From: Martinezella rhizogenes
GTDB lineage: Bacteria > Pseudomonadota > Alphaproteobacteria > Rhizobiales > Rhizobiaceae
Direction of reading: 5' to 3'
DNA: 64,000 nucleotides
NCBI GenBank assembly: GCA_013322215.1
Contig: JAAMEZ010000058.1
Span: 620,001 to 684,000, forward strand
Numbering within the stretch: the first letter of the stretch is position 1; every line of letters begins with the position of its first letter. Of the stretch, positions 18,446 through 27,667 are shown piece after piece. Both the position numbers and the translations under genes were made by a program. Below the pieces are notes generated by a model. That model saw nothing but the letters and a program-made list of their open reading frames with translations, had not been told where the DNA came from and did not search any database.

Positions 18446-18865
18446 ATGATCTCCAATCCTCGCCCTGCCTCCTCCGCCATTCTCGAACGCAATGGCCGCT
18501 TCCTGCTGGTGCTGCGCAGCAATCCGCCGTCCGCCGATATGTACGCCTTTCCGGGAGGGCGGGCCGAAGAAGGAGAGACGCCGGCCGACGCGGCGCTGCG
18601 CGAGTTCAAGGAGGAGACAGGCATATCAGCCCGCAATCCCCGCCTGTTCGAGACCTATGACCTGCGCTCCCACGCGGCGGACGGGACGCTGATAAGCCAC
18701 TTCCTGCTCTCGGTCTTCCTCGTGGATGCCGACGAGGATGCGGTTGCCGAAGCCGCCGACGATGCGGCTGCCATCGGCTGGTACACGCTGGAGGAGGTGC
18801 GCACCCTGCCCGTTCCGGCCAGCGTGCTCGAATGCGTGGAGCGACTTGCTGCAGAAAACGCATAG
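18446..18865 (+). CDS. Nudix hydrolase
   Basis: A 139-residue pyrophosphohydrolase with a complete Nudix box, from GRAEEGE to REFKEETGI. The box spacing G-x5-E-x7-REF-x-EE-x-GI is intact, so it should be active on a nucleoside-diphosphate-linked compound. I chose the ATG at 18446 because the fold begins directly after it. An in-frame ATG at 18341 has a better ribosome site (GGAG) and would add 35 residues. Divergent from ynfA. Confidence 0.85.
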   Translation: MISNPRPASSAILERNGRFLLVLRSNPPSADMYAFPGGRAEEGETPADAALREFKEETGISARNPRLFETYDLRSHAADGTLISHFLLSVFLVDADEDAVAEAADDAAAIGWYTLEEVRTLPVPASVLECVERLAAENA

Positions 18866-18959
18866 CTCCGCCCCGAAATTAACGATGCTGAGCAATATCG
18901 GCGTGGAAACCACCCGCCACGCCTTGTTCCCGTCATGCTTGTCCGGTCAACATGGTTAC

Positions 18960-19394
18960 ATGAATCATAACAGCCTTGGCCGACCGCTTCTGATCTGCAT
19001 CGCGCTTGCCGCAGCCTTCCCAGCTGCAGCACAGCCGGCAGCAAGCGCACCACCGCCACAGGCGGCCGATAATGCGAATGCCGAGCAGCCTGCGCCCTAT
19101 GACGAGCAGCTCTCCCGGCTATCCGAAATTCTCGGTTCGATCGACTATTTGCGCAATCTCTGCAGTCCGACGCGGGAAGACGGATGGCGCGGTGACATGC
19201 AACACTTGCTCGACACGGAAACCAAGAGCGAGCCGAAACGAAAAGAAAGGCTCACTGCGGCCTTCAACCGTGGATATCGGTCCTTTGCATCGGTTTACAC
19301 GAATTGCACGCCGCAGGCCCGCGTCGCGGAAGAGCGATACCGTAACGAAGGTGCAACACTGGCGACAGAAATCACCGCACGCTTTGGAAATTGA
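18960..19394 (+). CDS. exported TIGR02301 family protein
   Basis: A 144-residue protein with a signal peptide (LLICIALAAAFPAAAQ) followed by an Ala/Pro-rich spacer and a helical domain with EILGSIDYLRNLC and a second conserved cysteine in YTNC. The pattern matches the TIGR02301 family of unknown function, found in alphaproteobacteria. It is expected in the periplasm. No neighbour suggests its role. Confidence 0.78.
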   Translation: MNHNSLGRPLLICIALAAAFPAAAQPAASAPPPQAADNANAEQPAPYDEQLSRLSEILGSIDYLRNLCSPTREDGWRGDMQHLLDTETKSEPKRKERLTAAFNRGYRSFASVYTNCTPQARVAEERYRNEGATLATEITARFGN

Positions 19395-19474
19395 CGATTT
19401 ATTAACCTCTTTTCATAGCGAGCCGTGTCGTTTTGGGAAAAGGCTGATAGAGTTATTAAGCAAGTGGTAAGGAC

Positions 19475-19756
19475 ATGAACGTCTCGAGGAAAGAAGCAAT
19501 GGAAACCAGCCTGAACGAAATCGACGACATGATCGTTCATGAAAAGATGCAGGCAGCGCTGGAATACCAGAATGAAGCTTGGGCCGACGGCATGGCAGAT
19601 GGCATCGAGCCCGAAATCATCGCCGATGCGGCTATTGCCCATGCGATTCGTGAGACGATCCGGATTCAGGGGGAACAGGGCGCCGAAGCCTTGCTCGAAT
19701 CGCTGCGTGAACGCATGCTCGCTGGTGAATTCTCTCCGAACCGTACCCTGCAATAA
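19475..19756 (+). CDS. hypothetical helical protein, 93 residues
   Basis: I do not recognise this protein. It is acidic and predicted helical throughout (MNVSRKEAMETSLNEIDD at the start, then two helices rich in Ala and Glu). It has no signal peptide. A TAAGGA ribosome site precedes the ATG, and the next gene begins 16 bases after its stop, so the two probably form an operon. Confidence 0.65.
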   Translation: MNVSRKEAMETSLNEIDDMIVHEKMQAALEYQNEAWADGMADGIEPEIIADAAIAHAIRETIRIQGEQGAEALLESLRERMLAGEFSPNRTLQ

Positions 19757-19772
19757 CACTCAGAGATTGCTA

Positions 19773-20528
19773 ATGCGTATCTTTCCAGGCAATGCGCTCA
19801 CCTGTTCCATTGCCTCGTTCGCTGCCGTAACCCTGCTTTTGGGCAGCACCGCCTTGCCGCTACCGGCCAATGCCTTTTCCCAGCTCAACCCGCCGGCCCC
19901 TCAGGCGAAAGACTCCGCACAGCAGAAGAACGAGAAGCCGATCGAACAGGCGCTGGAAGCACCCGCTGCCAACAATAACACGTTGCCGATGCCCGATCCG
20001 CTGATCAACAAGCAGGCCGGCCAGAGCAGCGGTGACGCCTCGAATGCGAACAAATCGGTCGAATTCCTCTTCGATATCGACAAGGCGCCGGAGCCGGTGA
20101 AGAAGCTCCGCGCGGCGATCGTCGAGGCTGCTGCTTCCGGTGATCTCGAACGCCTGCGCCCGCTGATGAATATCGGAGCGGGCCTGAAGCAGACTCAGGT
20201 TACCGCCGACGACCCCGGCGAAGATCCGATCAAGACGCTGCATGACCTTTCGGGCGATCCTGACGGCATCGAGATCCTGTCCATCCTCCTCGATATCATG
20301 TCCACGGGCTTTGCCCATGTCGGCCAGGGCACGCCCGACGAGGTCTATGTCTGGCCCTACTTTGCCCAGAAAGACATCAAGACGCTCTCCACGCCGGAGA
20401 AGGTCGATCTGATGCGCATCGTGACGGCCGGCGATTACGCCGACATGCTGGAATTCGGCGGCTATAATTTCTATCGCGTCGGCATCACGCCGGACGGCCG
20501 TTGGAAATTCTTCACCTCGGGCGAATGA
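19773..20528 (+). CDS. exported hypothetical protein, 251 residues
   Basis: A signal peptide (residues 1-34, ending LPLPANAFS) is followed by a Pro/Gln/Lys-rich spacer and a globular C-terminal region. The last 150 residues contain KKLRAAIVEAAASGDLERL, DPIKTLHDLSGDP and VYVWPYFAQKDIKTL, a pattern I recall from conserved rhizobial periplasmic proteins without an assigned function. The start at 19773 is set by the signal peptide. It is probably cotranscribed with the 93-residue gene upstream. Confidence 0.75.
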   Translation: MRIFPGNALTCSIASFAAVTLLLGSTALPLPANAFSQLNPPAPQAKDSAQQKNEKPIEQALEAPAANNNTLPMPDPLINKQAGQSSGDASNANKSVEFLFDIDKAPEPVKKLRAAIVEAAASGDLERLRPLMNIGAGLKQTQVTADDPGEDPIKTLHDLSGDPDGIEILSILLDIMSTGFAHVGQGTPDEVYVWPYFAQKDIKTLSTPEKVDLMRIVTAGDYADMLEFGGYNFYRVGITPDGRWKFFTSGE

Positions 20529-20601
20529 ACCGAAGGGGGAACTTGCGGTTCCCCGTCGAAGGCCCTACCTCTGCGTGATAGGCCAAATCAGCGGAACCAT
20601 C

Positions 20602-21441
20602 ATGCCAGCCGTATTCCTGAGAGAGCGCTCCTTCATTCGCATCACCGGCGCGGAGGCGGAGACCTTCCTGCACAATCTCATCACCACCGATCTCGCCTCG
20701 CTTGGCGCCGATGAAGCTCGTCCGGGCGCGCTGCTGACGCCGCAGGGCAAGATCCTGTTCGACTTCATGATCTGGCGGGATGGCCCTGGCTTTCTGGTTG
20801 AAACCGACACGGCGCAGCGGGAGGGCCTGCTCAAGCGGCTCACGATGTATCGCTTGCGTGCCAAGGTCGATTTCGCCACGGAGGACGCACGGGGCGTCAC
20901 TGTCGCATGGGGAGATGCCGCAACGGATGGACCAAGAGACAGCCGCTTCGCCAAGGCTGGAATTGTTCTCACGCGGACGCCCGGTGAACATGGCGGCGAT
21001 CCCGAGACACTCTATGATGCGCTGCGGATCGCCAACGGCATCGCCGTTTCCGGCGCCGATTTCGCGCTGCAGGATGCGTTCCCGCACGATGTGCTGATGG
21101 ATCTGAATGGCGGCCTGGGCTTCCGCAAGGGCTGCTATATCGGCCAGGAGGTGGTTTCCCGCATGCATCATCGCGGAACCGCGCGCAGGCGCGTCGTCAT
21201 CGTCGACGGCAGTGCCGAATTACCGCCCTCCGGCACGGAATTGACTGTCGGCAGCAAGCCGATCGGCACGCTCGGCTCGACCGCCGGCAATATGGGCCTT
21301 GCCATCGTCCGCATCGACCGGGCCGGCGAAGCCATTGCCGAAGAGGCTCCGATAAAGGCTGGCGAAGTCGACGTCACCATGTCGCTGCCGGCATGGTCCG
21401 GTCTCTCCTTCCCCACCCGCGCCGATGAGGCGTCGGCATGA
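20602..21441 (+). CDS. ygfZ: tRNA-modifying/folate-binding protein YgfZ
   Basis: A 279-residue member of the YgfZ/GcvT family, which binds folate and supports iron-sulfur cluster enzymes. The signature KGCYIGQE is at residues 176-183, and the N terminus (RSFIRITGAEAETFLHNLIT) fits. The ATG at 20602 is preferred over an in-frame GTG at 20575. Its stop overlaps the next gene by 4 bases (ATGA), so it is translationally coupled to the HD protein. Confidence 0.9.
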   Translation: MPAVFLRERSFIRITGAEAETFLHNLITTDLASLGADEARPGALLTPQGKILFDFMIWRDGPGFLVETDTAQREGLLKRLTMYRLRAKVDFATEDARGVTVAWGDAATDGPRDSRFAKAGIVLTRTPGEHGGDPETLYDALRIANGIAVSGADFALQDAFPHDVLMDLNGGLGFRKGCYIGQEVVSRMHHRGTARRRVVIVDGSAELPPSGTELTVGSKPIGTLGSTAGNMGLAIVRIDRAGEAIAEEAPIKAGEVDVTMSLPAWSGLSFPTRADEASA

Positions 21442-22055
21442 TATCGGCGAAGACGGCGCGTGCCTGGCAGCGCATGCTATCCGGGCGCAGGCTCGACCTG
21501 CTCGACCCGTCGCCGCTTGATGTCGAGATCGGCGACATTGCGCACGGGCTTGCCCGTGTTGCCCGCTGGAACGGACAGACCTCCGGCGATCATGCCTTTT
21601 CGGTCGCACAGCACAGTCTGGTGGTGGAGGCGATCTTTCGTCACCTCAATCCGGCAACGCCCGACGAGCTGCTTGCGGCGCTGCTGCATGATGCACCGGA
21701 ATATGTCATCGGCGACATGATCTCGCCGTTCAAGTCGGTTGTCGGCGGTGACTACAAGGTCGTCGAGAAGCGGCTCGAGGCGGCGATCTACCGACGCTTC
21801 GCCCTGCCCCCGCATTGCACGCCGAAGCTCAAGGAAAAGATCAAGAAGGCCGATACGATCTCTGCCTATTTCGAGGCAACACTGCTTGCCGGCTTCACGC
21901 CTGATGAAGCCCGCAAATTCTTCGGCCAGCCGCGCGACGTCACGCGCGAGATGCTGCCGATCGAGCCTGTGCCGGCGATCGAGGCACAGCGGATGTTCCT
22001 GAAGCGCTTCGAGGCTATCGAGGCGGAGCGTGCCGCCGTGAGGATCGGCGCGTGA
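21438..22055 (+). CDS. HD-domain phosphohydrolase (YfbR-like)
   Basis: A 205-residue HD-superfamily protein. The metal ligands are H59 in VAQHSLVVE and H84-D85 in LLHDAPEYVIGD, with a distal aspartate in KKADTISAYFEA. The arrangement resembles YfbR-type nucleotidases that act on deoxynucleoside monophosphates, though the specificity is only inferred. It starts by ATGA overlap with ygfZ and ends by GTGA overlap with the phosphatase gene. Confidence 0.85.
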   Translation: MISAKTARAWQRMLSGRRLDLLDPSPLDVEIGDIAHGLARVARWNGQTSGDHAFSVAQHSLVVEAIFRHLNPATPDELLAALLHDAPEYVIGDMISPFKSVVGGDYKVVEKRLEAAIYRRFALPPHCTPKLKEKIKKADTISAYFEATLLAGFTPDEARKFFGQPRDVTREMLPIEPVPAIEAQRMFLKRFEAIEAERAAVRIGA

Positions 22056-22585
22056 CCGCGATTGTCGTATCACCGCTTGCGCGCATCGCCGAAATGGCCG
22101 TTCGCCATAAGGCTTGCGAGATGATCAGCCTGATGGCCAAGGAGCAGAGCTTTCATCGGCCTGCCGTCATCAAGGCGGATCGGCATCTGCTGCTCAATAT
22201 GAACGATATCAGCTTTGCCGGAACCGGCGATCTCATCGCCCCGCAGGAGACGCATGTTCGCGCCATCATCGACTTTGCTATCGGCTGGGATCGAAGCGCA
22301 CCTTTGCTCATTCATTGCTGGATGGGTGTTTCGCGTTCGCCGGCGGCGGCGCTGATTGCGGCTTTGGCCGTTCACCCGGAGGAGGACGACCTGGTGCTGG
22401 TGCGTCGCCTGCGCGCGAGCTCACCGTTCGCCACGCCGAATGCCCGGCTCGTTGCCATCGGCGACGACATGCTCGGACGCCACGGGCGCCTGGTTGCCGC
22501 AGTCAAGGAGATCGGCCGTGGCGCGGATGCCGATGGCAATGCGCCTTTCATTCTGCCGTTGGCCGAATTAGGCGCCGGCGAATAA
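22052..22585 (+). CDS. protein tyrosine phosphatase-like protein
   Basis: A 177-residue protein with a Cys-based phosphatase loop: C89 to R95 in HCWMGVSRS, matching C-x5-R. The fold region resembles dual-specificity or tyrosine phosphatases found in rhizobia. The start is a GTG that overlaps the HD gene stop, so translation is probably coupled. The substrate is unknown. A bidirectional terminator follows immediately. Confidence 0.8.
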   Translation: MTAIVVSPLARIAEMAVRHKACEMISLMAKEQSFHRPAVIKADRHLLLNMNDISFAGTGDLIAPQETHVRAIIDFAIGWDRSAPLLIHCWMGVSRSPAAALIAALAVHPEEDDLVLVRRLRASSPFATPNARLVAIGDDMLGRHGRLVAAVKEIGRGADADGNAPFILPLAELGAGE

Positions 22586-22587
22586 AA

Positions 22588-22620
22588 AACGGAGATCGCG
22601 TTTCGCAATCTCCGTTCGTT
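22588..22620. terminator. bidirectional terminator between phosphatase and EF-hand genes
   Basis: Arms AACGGAGAT (22588-22596) and ATCTCCGTT (22608-22616) pair perfectly, with three further pairs (GCG/CGC) nearer the loop after one mismatch. An A run lies on the left and CGTTT on the right, so it can serve both converging genes. Confidence 0.85.
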
Positions 22621-22642
22621 TCATAGCAATAGGCCTCCGCGA

Positions 22643-23305
22643 TTACGCAGCGACGCCACCCGTTTGGTCCGGATCATACTGGCCATAGGTGTTCTGATAA
22701 AGCGATGACGGATCCTGCATGTTGTTCAGCAAGACGTTCAGCGCCTGATCCTTGGCAAGCGTCGCGGCATCCGTTGGATTACTGTCACTCGTACTCGGCT
22801 CCAGCGACAGCATATCGGCGGCGGAAGCATCCGACGACTTCAGGGCATCGAGGCCCTCGGCGAACTGATCCTTGGTCAAGGAGCCGGCATTTTGCGTATC
22901 CAGGCTCTTGAACAGGTTCTCAGCATCGCTTTCGCTCATGTCCTTCGGACGCCCGGCAACGAACTCATCCTGCGAAATCGTGCCGTCCTGGTTGGTGTCG
23001 AGGCTGGCAAACAGCTGGTCCATGGGGGACGCGCTGGAAGAGCCGTCGGTCGACGTGGAACTGCTTGACTGGCTGTTCTGCTGCATCTGTAACAGCATCG
23101 ACGCCAGATTGCCGGAAAAGACGTCCGTGGCGCTCGGATCACTGCTGCTGTCGCCATTCTCGTCGTTGACAATGCTCGCCGACAGGAGGCCGGATTGCGC
23201 CGCCGCCTCCAGCTCCTGAGCATCCACGACGCCATCCTGATTCTTATCCAAGGGACTGTACGAGGCAGCCGTCATGCTGCTTCCAATTGAAGAAACCCCG
23301 CTCAT
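22643..23305 (-). CDS. EF-hand calcium-binding protein, 220 residues
   Basis: Three EF-hand loops are visible: DKNQDGVVDAQE (about residues 20-31), DTNQDGTISQDE (about 103-114) and a degenerate DTQNAGSLTKDQ (about 135-146) in which the glycine position is kept but DG is lost. A Ser/Thr/Gln-rich linker separates the first from the others. There is no signal peptide. The C terminus carries TYGQYDPDQTGG, echoed in the second EF-hand protein at 24207. AGGAGAT precedes the ATG. Probably a calcium-dependent regulator or an exported protein using a non-Sec route; function unknown. Confidence 0.82.
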   Translation of the reverse strand: MSGVSSIGSSMTAASYSPLDKNQDGVVDAQELEAAAQSGLLSASIVNDENGDSSSDPSATDVFSGNLASMLLQMQQNSQSSSSTSTDGSSSASPMDQLFASLDTNQDGTISQDEFVAGRPKDMSESDAENLFKSLDTQNAGSLTKDQFAEGLDALKSSDASAADMLSLEPSTSDSNPTDAATLAKDQALNVLLNNMQDPSSLYQNTYGQYDPDQTGGVAA

Positions 23306-23545
23306 CCAAATCTCCTACGGCAAATGCCATCGCGTGGTTGATAGACCCCGGCACGCTTAGTCATCTGCAAGCAGGATAGGCCGTTTTGCCTCGCGGATTG
23401 AGATTGGTGTTAATTCACCATTAACTATAATTGACAGCCATCGAATCATATTGCCGGTGGGCGCTTACGCAGCCGGAACAACCGTTGCTTGAACTTCCAC
23501 CCGTTCAATGCTCGAATCATCTTCGAGCTTCCATTGGCTGCTTTC

Positions 23546-24058
23546 CTATTGAATGACGGCACATGCCAGACGCTTGCCGGCGCCGCCGACGGGCTGGCTG
23601 CGGTAGTCGTCCGAGTCGGCATGGATCATCAGCGTGCGGCCGCGGATGCCGTTCTTGCCGTTCAGCGATACCATGCCGTTGAAGACCTGGGCGCGCAGCT
23701 TGCCGTCCTGATCGACATACTGGTTCGGCATGTCGCCGGCATGCGGCCCGTTGGCGGCCAGAAAGCCGTGTTCCGCCTTGGTGGGATTGAAATGACCACC
23801 AGCGGACTCGAAGCCGTGCGTATGCTCACATCGGCTATTCTCATGGATGTGGAAGGCGACCCAGCGATTGGCGGGCATGCCTGACACCTCCATCTCGATC
23901 AACACACCCTTTTTGCCCTCAGTCAACGTCGCCCGGCCAGCCTGCTTGCCGTCGAGGCCGACAAAATCAGCAGTGGCGGTGTTTTGACTTTGGGTTTGCG
24001 CTGCCGCGGGCGCGGCTGCAGCAAGAGCGAGAATTGCAACGATCATGATCCGCTTCAT
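23546..24058 (-). CDS. sodC: periplasmic Cu/Zn superoxide dismutase
   Basis: A 170-residue SodC with a Sec signal peptide (residues 1-20, ending APAAA-QT). Copper and zinc ligands are visible at H70 and H72 (FHIHE), H89, H97, H106, D109 and H146, and C77 and C166 can form the conserved disulfide. It destroys superoxide in the periplasm. The ribosome site GGAGGGTG is strong. It lies between two EF-hand genes on the same strand but has long gaps on both sides. Confidence 0.93.
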   Translation of the reverse strand: MKRIMIVAILALAAAAPAAAQTQSQNTATADFVGLDGKQAGRATLTEGKKGVLIEMEVSGMPANRWVAFHIHENSRCEHTHGFESAGGHFNPTKAEHGFLAANGPHAGDMPNQYVDQDGKLRAQVFNGMVSLNGKNGIRGRTLMIHADSDDYRSQPVGGAGKRLACAVIQ

Positions 24059-24151
24059 GGAACACCCTCCCTGTTCTGCGTGGCAATTGCCCAACGCATG
24101 GCAGGCATGAGGGTTCCGGCGAGTGGAAAAAATGATCCTACATCAAAATGA

Positions 24152-24187
24152 TAAGGCGGCTTGCCGACATCCCGGCAGGCCGCCTTA
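24152..24187 (-). terminator. terminator after the second EF-hand gene
   Basis: A 15-bp stem with one G-T wobble (outer arms TAAGGCGGC / GCCGCCTTA) and a 6-base loop lies 20 bases beyond the minus-strand stop. On the minus strand it continues into TCATTTT. Confidence 0.8.
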
Positions 24188-24206
24188 CATCGAATGAAAG
24201 TGCTTG

Positions 24207-24545
24207 TCAGGCCGCTATGCTGTCGAGGTCATACTGGCCGTATGTGCTGTTATAGGCATCCATCGGCGACATCAAATCAAGGTCGGAGCCGACATTGGAT
24301 TCCGGTGACTTGGCCGTGGAGGCGGTATCGGCGCTCGGCAACTGCATGAGCTTAGCAATCAGGCCACTCAACGCACTGCTCGAACCATCGACGGTAGCGT
24401 CGGTATTGTTGGCCTCAAGAATGCCGGGGCGTTCGTCCACCGAGCGTTCTTCTTGGCTTAAAAGACCGTCGCCATTCGAATCGAGGCGCGAAAGCGTGCC
24501 ACGATACGGGTAGGAGCTGTTGGATACGGAAGAAACATGGGACAT
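24207..24545 (-). CDS. EF-hand protein, 112 residues
   Basis: A small acidic protein with one clear EF-hand loop (DSNGDGLLSQEE, about residues 21-32). It starts MSHVSSVSNSS, similar to MSGVSSIGSS in the larger EF-hand protein at 22643, and ends with TYGQYDLDSIAA, similar to TYGQYDPDQTGG there. The two are therefore paralogues. No signal peptide is seen. AGGAGGT precedes the ATG at 24545. Function unknown; calcium binding is likely. Confidence 0.8.
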   Translation of the reverse strand: MSHVSSVSNSSYPYRGTLSRLDSNGDGLLSQEERSVDERPGILEANNTDATVDGSSSALSGLIAKLMQLPSADTASTAKSPESNVGSDLDLMSPMDAYNSTYGQYDLDSIAA

Positions 24546-24836
24546 ACAAACCTCCTGAGGTAGGAGCCGCCTCATGCGACGTCGTTTGTACGCAATACAT
24601 TCAGAGTTAGACTATGAACCGGTATTAAGCTGCTTCGCGCTGCCGGTAAAGACAAATTGTTAATGAGTATTAACCATAGTTCTCAAGTGGTAAATTTGAA
24701 TTTCCTAATATTTCCTTTGTAATCCTTTATGACGGAATCTGGCATAATCCACTGGAATCATAGGGGAATCTGACTATCTAATCTTACCCGGCGAGCGGTT
24801 TCGTATATGGTACGGCGGATCGCCCATGGAGAAGAC
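24546..24836. other. intergenic region, divergent promoters
   Basis: About 290 bases between the divergent EF-hand and DUF2339 genes. The middle is AT-rich (around 24655-24770) and should hold both promoters. I see no extra gene. Confidence 0.5.
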
Positions 24837-27599
24837 ATGATGGAATTGTTACCGCTCGTCATCCTGGTCGTCGGCATCCTGGTACTGCGAGGCCACAACC
24901 TAAGGATAAAAAGGCTGGAAGCGCGCGTTCAGGAGCTGCAAAATGCTCTCGCGGGCAAGGTGCTGGCGGCGGATACGGGCGAATCGATTCCCGCGACAGA
25001 TTCGCTGGCTCTTGCTACCGCACAGCCTATCGAAGACGAGCCGAAAGCGGTGATCGAAGACACCTCGACGTCCGGTATCGAGCAGCCGGCCCTCGCCGCA
25101 AACAATGTCGCGGACACGCTTGAGGAAGAGGCCGCCCCTCTTGCCAGCCAGACATCCGCGCAGACCAAGGAAAGCCTGGAGAGCACGATCGGCGCACGCT
25201 GGGCCGTCTGGGTCGGCGGCATTGCGCTGGCGCTCGGCGGCATCTTCATGGTCAAATATTCGATCGAGAGCGGCCTTCTCAGCCCCGGCGTCCGGCTTGT
25301 TCTTGCAGCATTCTTCGGCCTTGTCCTGATTGCTGCCGGCGAAGTGATCCGCCGTCGCGCCGCGCCCGTTCTGGATAATGCCTTCCAGAATGCGATGATC
25401 CCCGGCGTGCTGACGGCGGCCGGCGTCGTCGCCCTGTTCGGCTCCACCTATGCGGCACATGCCATCTACGAATTCATCGGCCCCACGACCGCCTTCATTC
25501 TTCTCGCACTGATCTCGCTCGCCACACTCGGGCTATCGCTGTTGCATGGACAGGCGCTTGCCGGCCTCGGTCTGCTGGCGTCGATGGCGACCCCTGCCCT
25601 GATCGCTTCGACCGCGCCAAAGCCCTGGATTCTCTTCGGCTATCTCGTCCTGACCTGGCTTGCGACCCTATTGGCGTCGCGCCTGCGCCGCTGGTTGATC
25701 GTCCCGTCCCTCGCGAACGGGCTGCTGAGCCTTTGGCCCCTGCTCTACATCACCTACAGCCCGGCCGTCGATCTGACGCCGGTTACGCTTGCCATGCTGG
25801 CGATGATCGGCGGCACAATCTTCCTCTGGCCGGGGCGCTACCCGATCTCCGAAACGGCGAAGGAAGACATTGCAACGGTGCCCACCGAAGACGCACCTCC
25901 ACGGCCCGGTGCCGACATGGAATGGGCGGCATTTCTTGCCCGGCAGCCGCTCGGCATGACGCTGACGGCCGCGGTCGGCGCGCTCACGGTATCGCTCGGC
26001 CTCGTCTACTACAGCCTTCGATATGGATATCCGATCGTTGACACCACATTCATGTTTGCGGCGATCGTTGCAGCGGTAGCGGCCTTCGGTGCCGGCCGCC
26101 TGCATGCAGCCTGGGCAACGATCCTGTCCGCGCTCATCGCCATCGTCGGCGCGTCCGGCATCCTGACCAACTGGATCGCCGGGATCGAATCCACGGGTAC
26201 GGACGGCACCGCCAGCCTGCAGAGCACGGTGCTCTATGAGGTACTCGGCCTCGGCGCCCTCTTCGTGCTGATCGGCGCCTTCTTCCTCCGGCGCTTCGCC
26301 GCGCATGAGAAACCCTATGCCGCGCTTTGGAGCCTCGTCATGGCCACCACGCCGCTGGCGATCGCCACGATCAGCTTCGTCAATTTCGGCAACTGGACGC
26401 TCGACTGGCTGCATGGGCTATACGGCATCGGGCTGACTGTCGTGCTTATCGCACTTGCGGAATGGCAAGATCGCCGCGGCGAAGAGGGGTTGAACCTGCC
26501 GACGAATATCCTTGCCGCGAGCTCTTTTGCCGCCGCCGTTTTCGCCCTGCATACGCTTGCGCATCATGCCACCGCGACAATCCTGCTGCCGGTTCTCGGG
26601 ATCGCCTATCTGCTGGCGGGACGCGTGCGCAATTGGCTCGTTCTGCCGTGGGCGATGGTTGCCGCGCTGGTCATTGCCATGGGGCGCATCGCCTGGCAGC
26701 CGACGATCGTCGATCCCTCGGAGCTTGGTACGACGCCGGTCTTCAACATGCTCCTTGCCGGCTACGGCATTCCGGCAGCCCTTGCCGTCCTTGCGGCCTT
26801 CATCACGCGCCATTCGCCGAGCCTGCGGCTGCGCAATGCCTTGCAGGCGCTCGCTTGCTTCCTCGTACTGCTGACCATCGCCATCCTTGTGCGCCATGCC
26901 ATGAATGGCGGCGTCCTGAACGATGCGGTTCCGACGCTCGGCGAACAGTCGATCTACACGCTGCTGGCGATCGGTGCCTCCGCGACGCTGATGGCGCTCG
27001 ACCTGAGCGCGGCGAGCCCTGTCTTCCGCTATGGCGGCATGGCGCTCGGCGTCATTTCGGTCTTCATGATCCTCACCCTGCATCTGCTGGGGCTGAATCC
27101 GTTCATGACGGGCGAGAGCACGGGTAGTATCCCGCTCTTCAACCTGCTGCTGCTTGCCTATCTTCTGCCTGGTGTCGCCTATGGCGGATTGGCACTCTTT
27201 GCTCGCAACCGGCGTCCCCTGCCCTATGTCAGCATGCTGGCCGTCGCGGCGGCCGTCATGGCCTTCGCATGGGCGACATTGTCCGTGCGCCGCTTCTGGC
27301 AGGGCGAGTACATTCCCTTCTGGAACGGTTTCATCCAGGGCGAGCTCTATTCCTATTCCGTTGTCTGGTTGCTGATCGGTATCGCGCTGCTCGGGCTCGG
27401 CGCCCGCTTCGAGGCACGGAGCCTGCGCATCGCCTCGGCGGTGCTGGTCTTCATCGCCGTCGTCAAGGCCTTCCTCATCGACATGGCGAACCTCGAAGGC
27501 TTCCTGCGGGCGCTGTCCTTCATCGGCCTCGGCGCCGTGTTGATCGGCATCGGCCTGTTCTACCAGAAGATCCTGACGGCCAAGAAAGCGACGGAGTGA
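24837..27599 (+). CDS. DUF2339 polytopic membrane protein
   Basis: A 920-residue inner-membrane protein. A membrane segment at the N terminus is followed by a short coiled coil (RLEARVQELQNALAG), an acidic linker, then about 25 hydrophobic helices starting at GARWAVWVGGIALALGG. This layout is typical of the DUF2339 family, whose function is unknown. The start is one of two adjacent ATG codons (24837 or 24840) after GGAGAA; an ATG at 24807 is less likely. It stands alone. Confidence 0.85.
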   Translation: MMELLPLVILVVGILVLRGHNLRIKRLEARVQELQNALAGKVLAADTGESIPATDSLALATAQPIEDEPKAVIEDTSTSGIEQPALAANNVADTLEEEAAPLASQTSAQTKESLESTIGARWAVWVGGIALALGGIFMVKYSIESGLLSPGVRLVLAAFFGLVLIAAGEVIRRRAAPVLDNAFQNAMIPGVLTAAGVVALFGSTYAAHAIYEFIGPTTAFILLALISLATLGLSLLHGQALAGLGLLASMATPALIASTAPKPWILFGYLVLTWLATLLASRLRRWLIVPSLANGLLSLWPLLYITYSPAVDLTPVTLAMLAMIGGTIFLWPGRYPISETAKEDIATVPTEDAPPRPGADMEWAAFLARQPLGMTLTAAVGALTVSLGLVYYSLRYGYPIVDTTFMFAAIVAAVAAFGAGRLHAAWATILSALIAIVGASGILTNWIAGIESTGTDGTASLQSTVLYEVLGLGALFVLIGAFFLRRFAAHEKPYAALWSLVMATTPLAIATISFVNFGNWTLDWLHGLYGIGLTVVLIALAEWQDRRGEEGLNLPTNILAASSFAAAVFALHTLAHHATATILLPVLGIAYLLAGRVRNWLVLPWAMVAALVIAMGRIAWQPTIVDPSELGTTPVFNMLLAGYGIPAALAVLAAFITRHSPSLRLRNALQALACFLVLLTIAILVRHAMNGGVLNDAVPTLGEQSIYTLLAIGASATLMALDLSAASPVFRYGGMALGVISVFMILTLHLLGLNPFMTGESTGSIPLFNLLLLAYLLPGVAYGGLALFARNRRPLPYVSMLAVAAAVMAFAWATLSVRRFWQGEYIPFWNGFIQGELYSYSVVWLLIGIALLGLGARFEARSLRIASAVLVFIAVVKAFLIDMANLEGFLRALSFIGLGAVLIGIGLFYQKILTAKKATE

Positions 27600-27667
27600 T
27601 TGCGGCGAATCCCTTCGCCGGGTAGGACGGAAACCTGCCGACTGATCACTCTGGAGCAAGCGCGACA

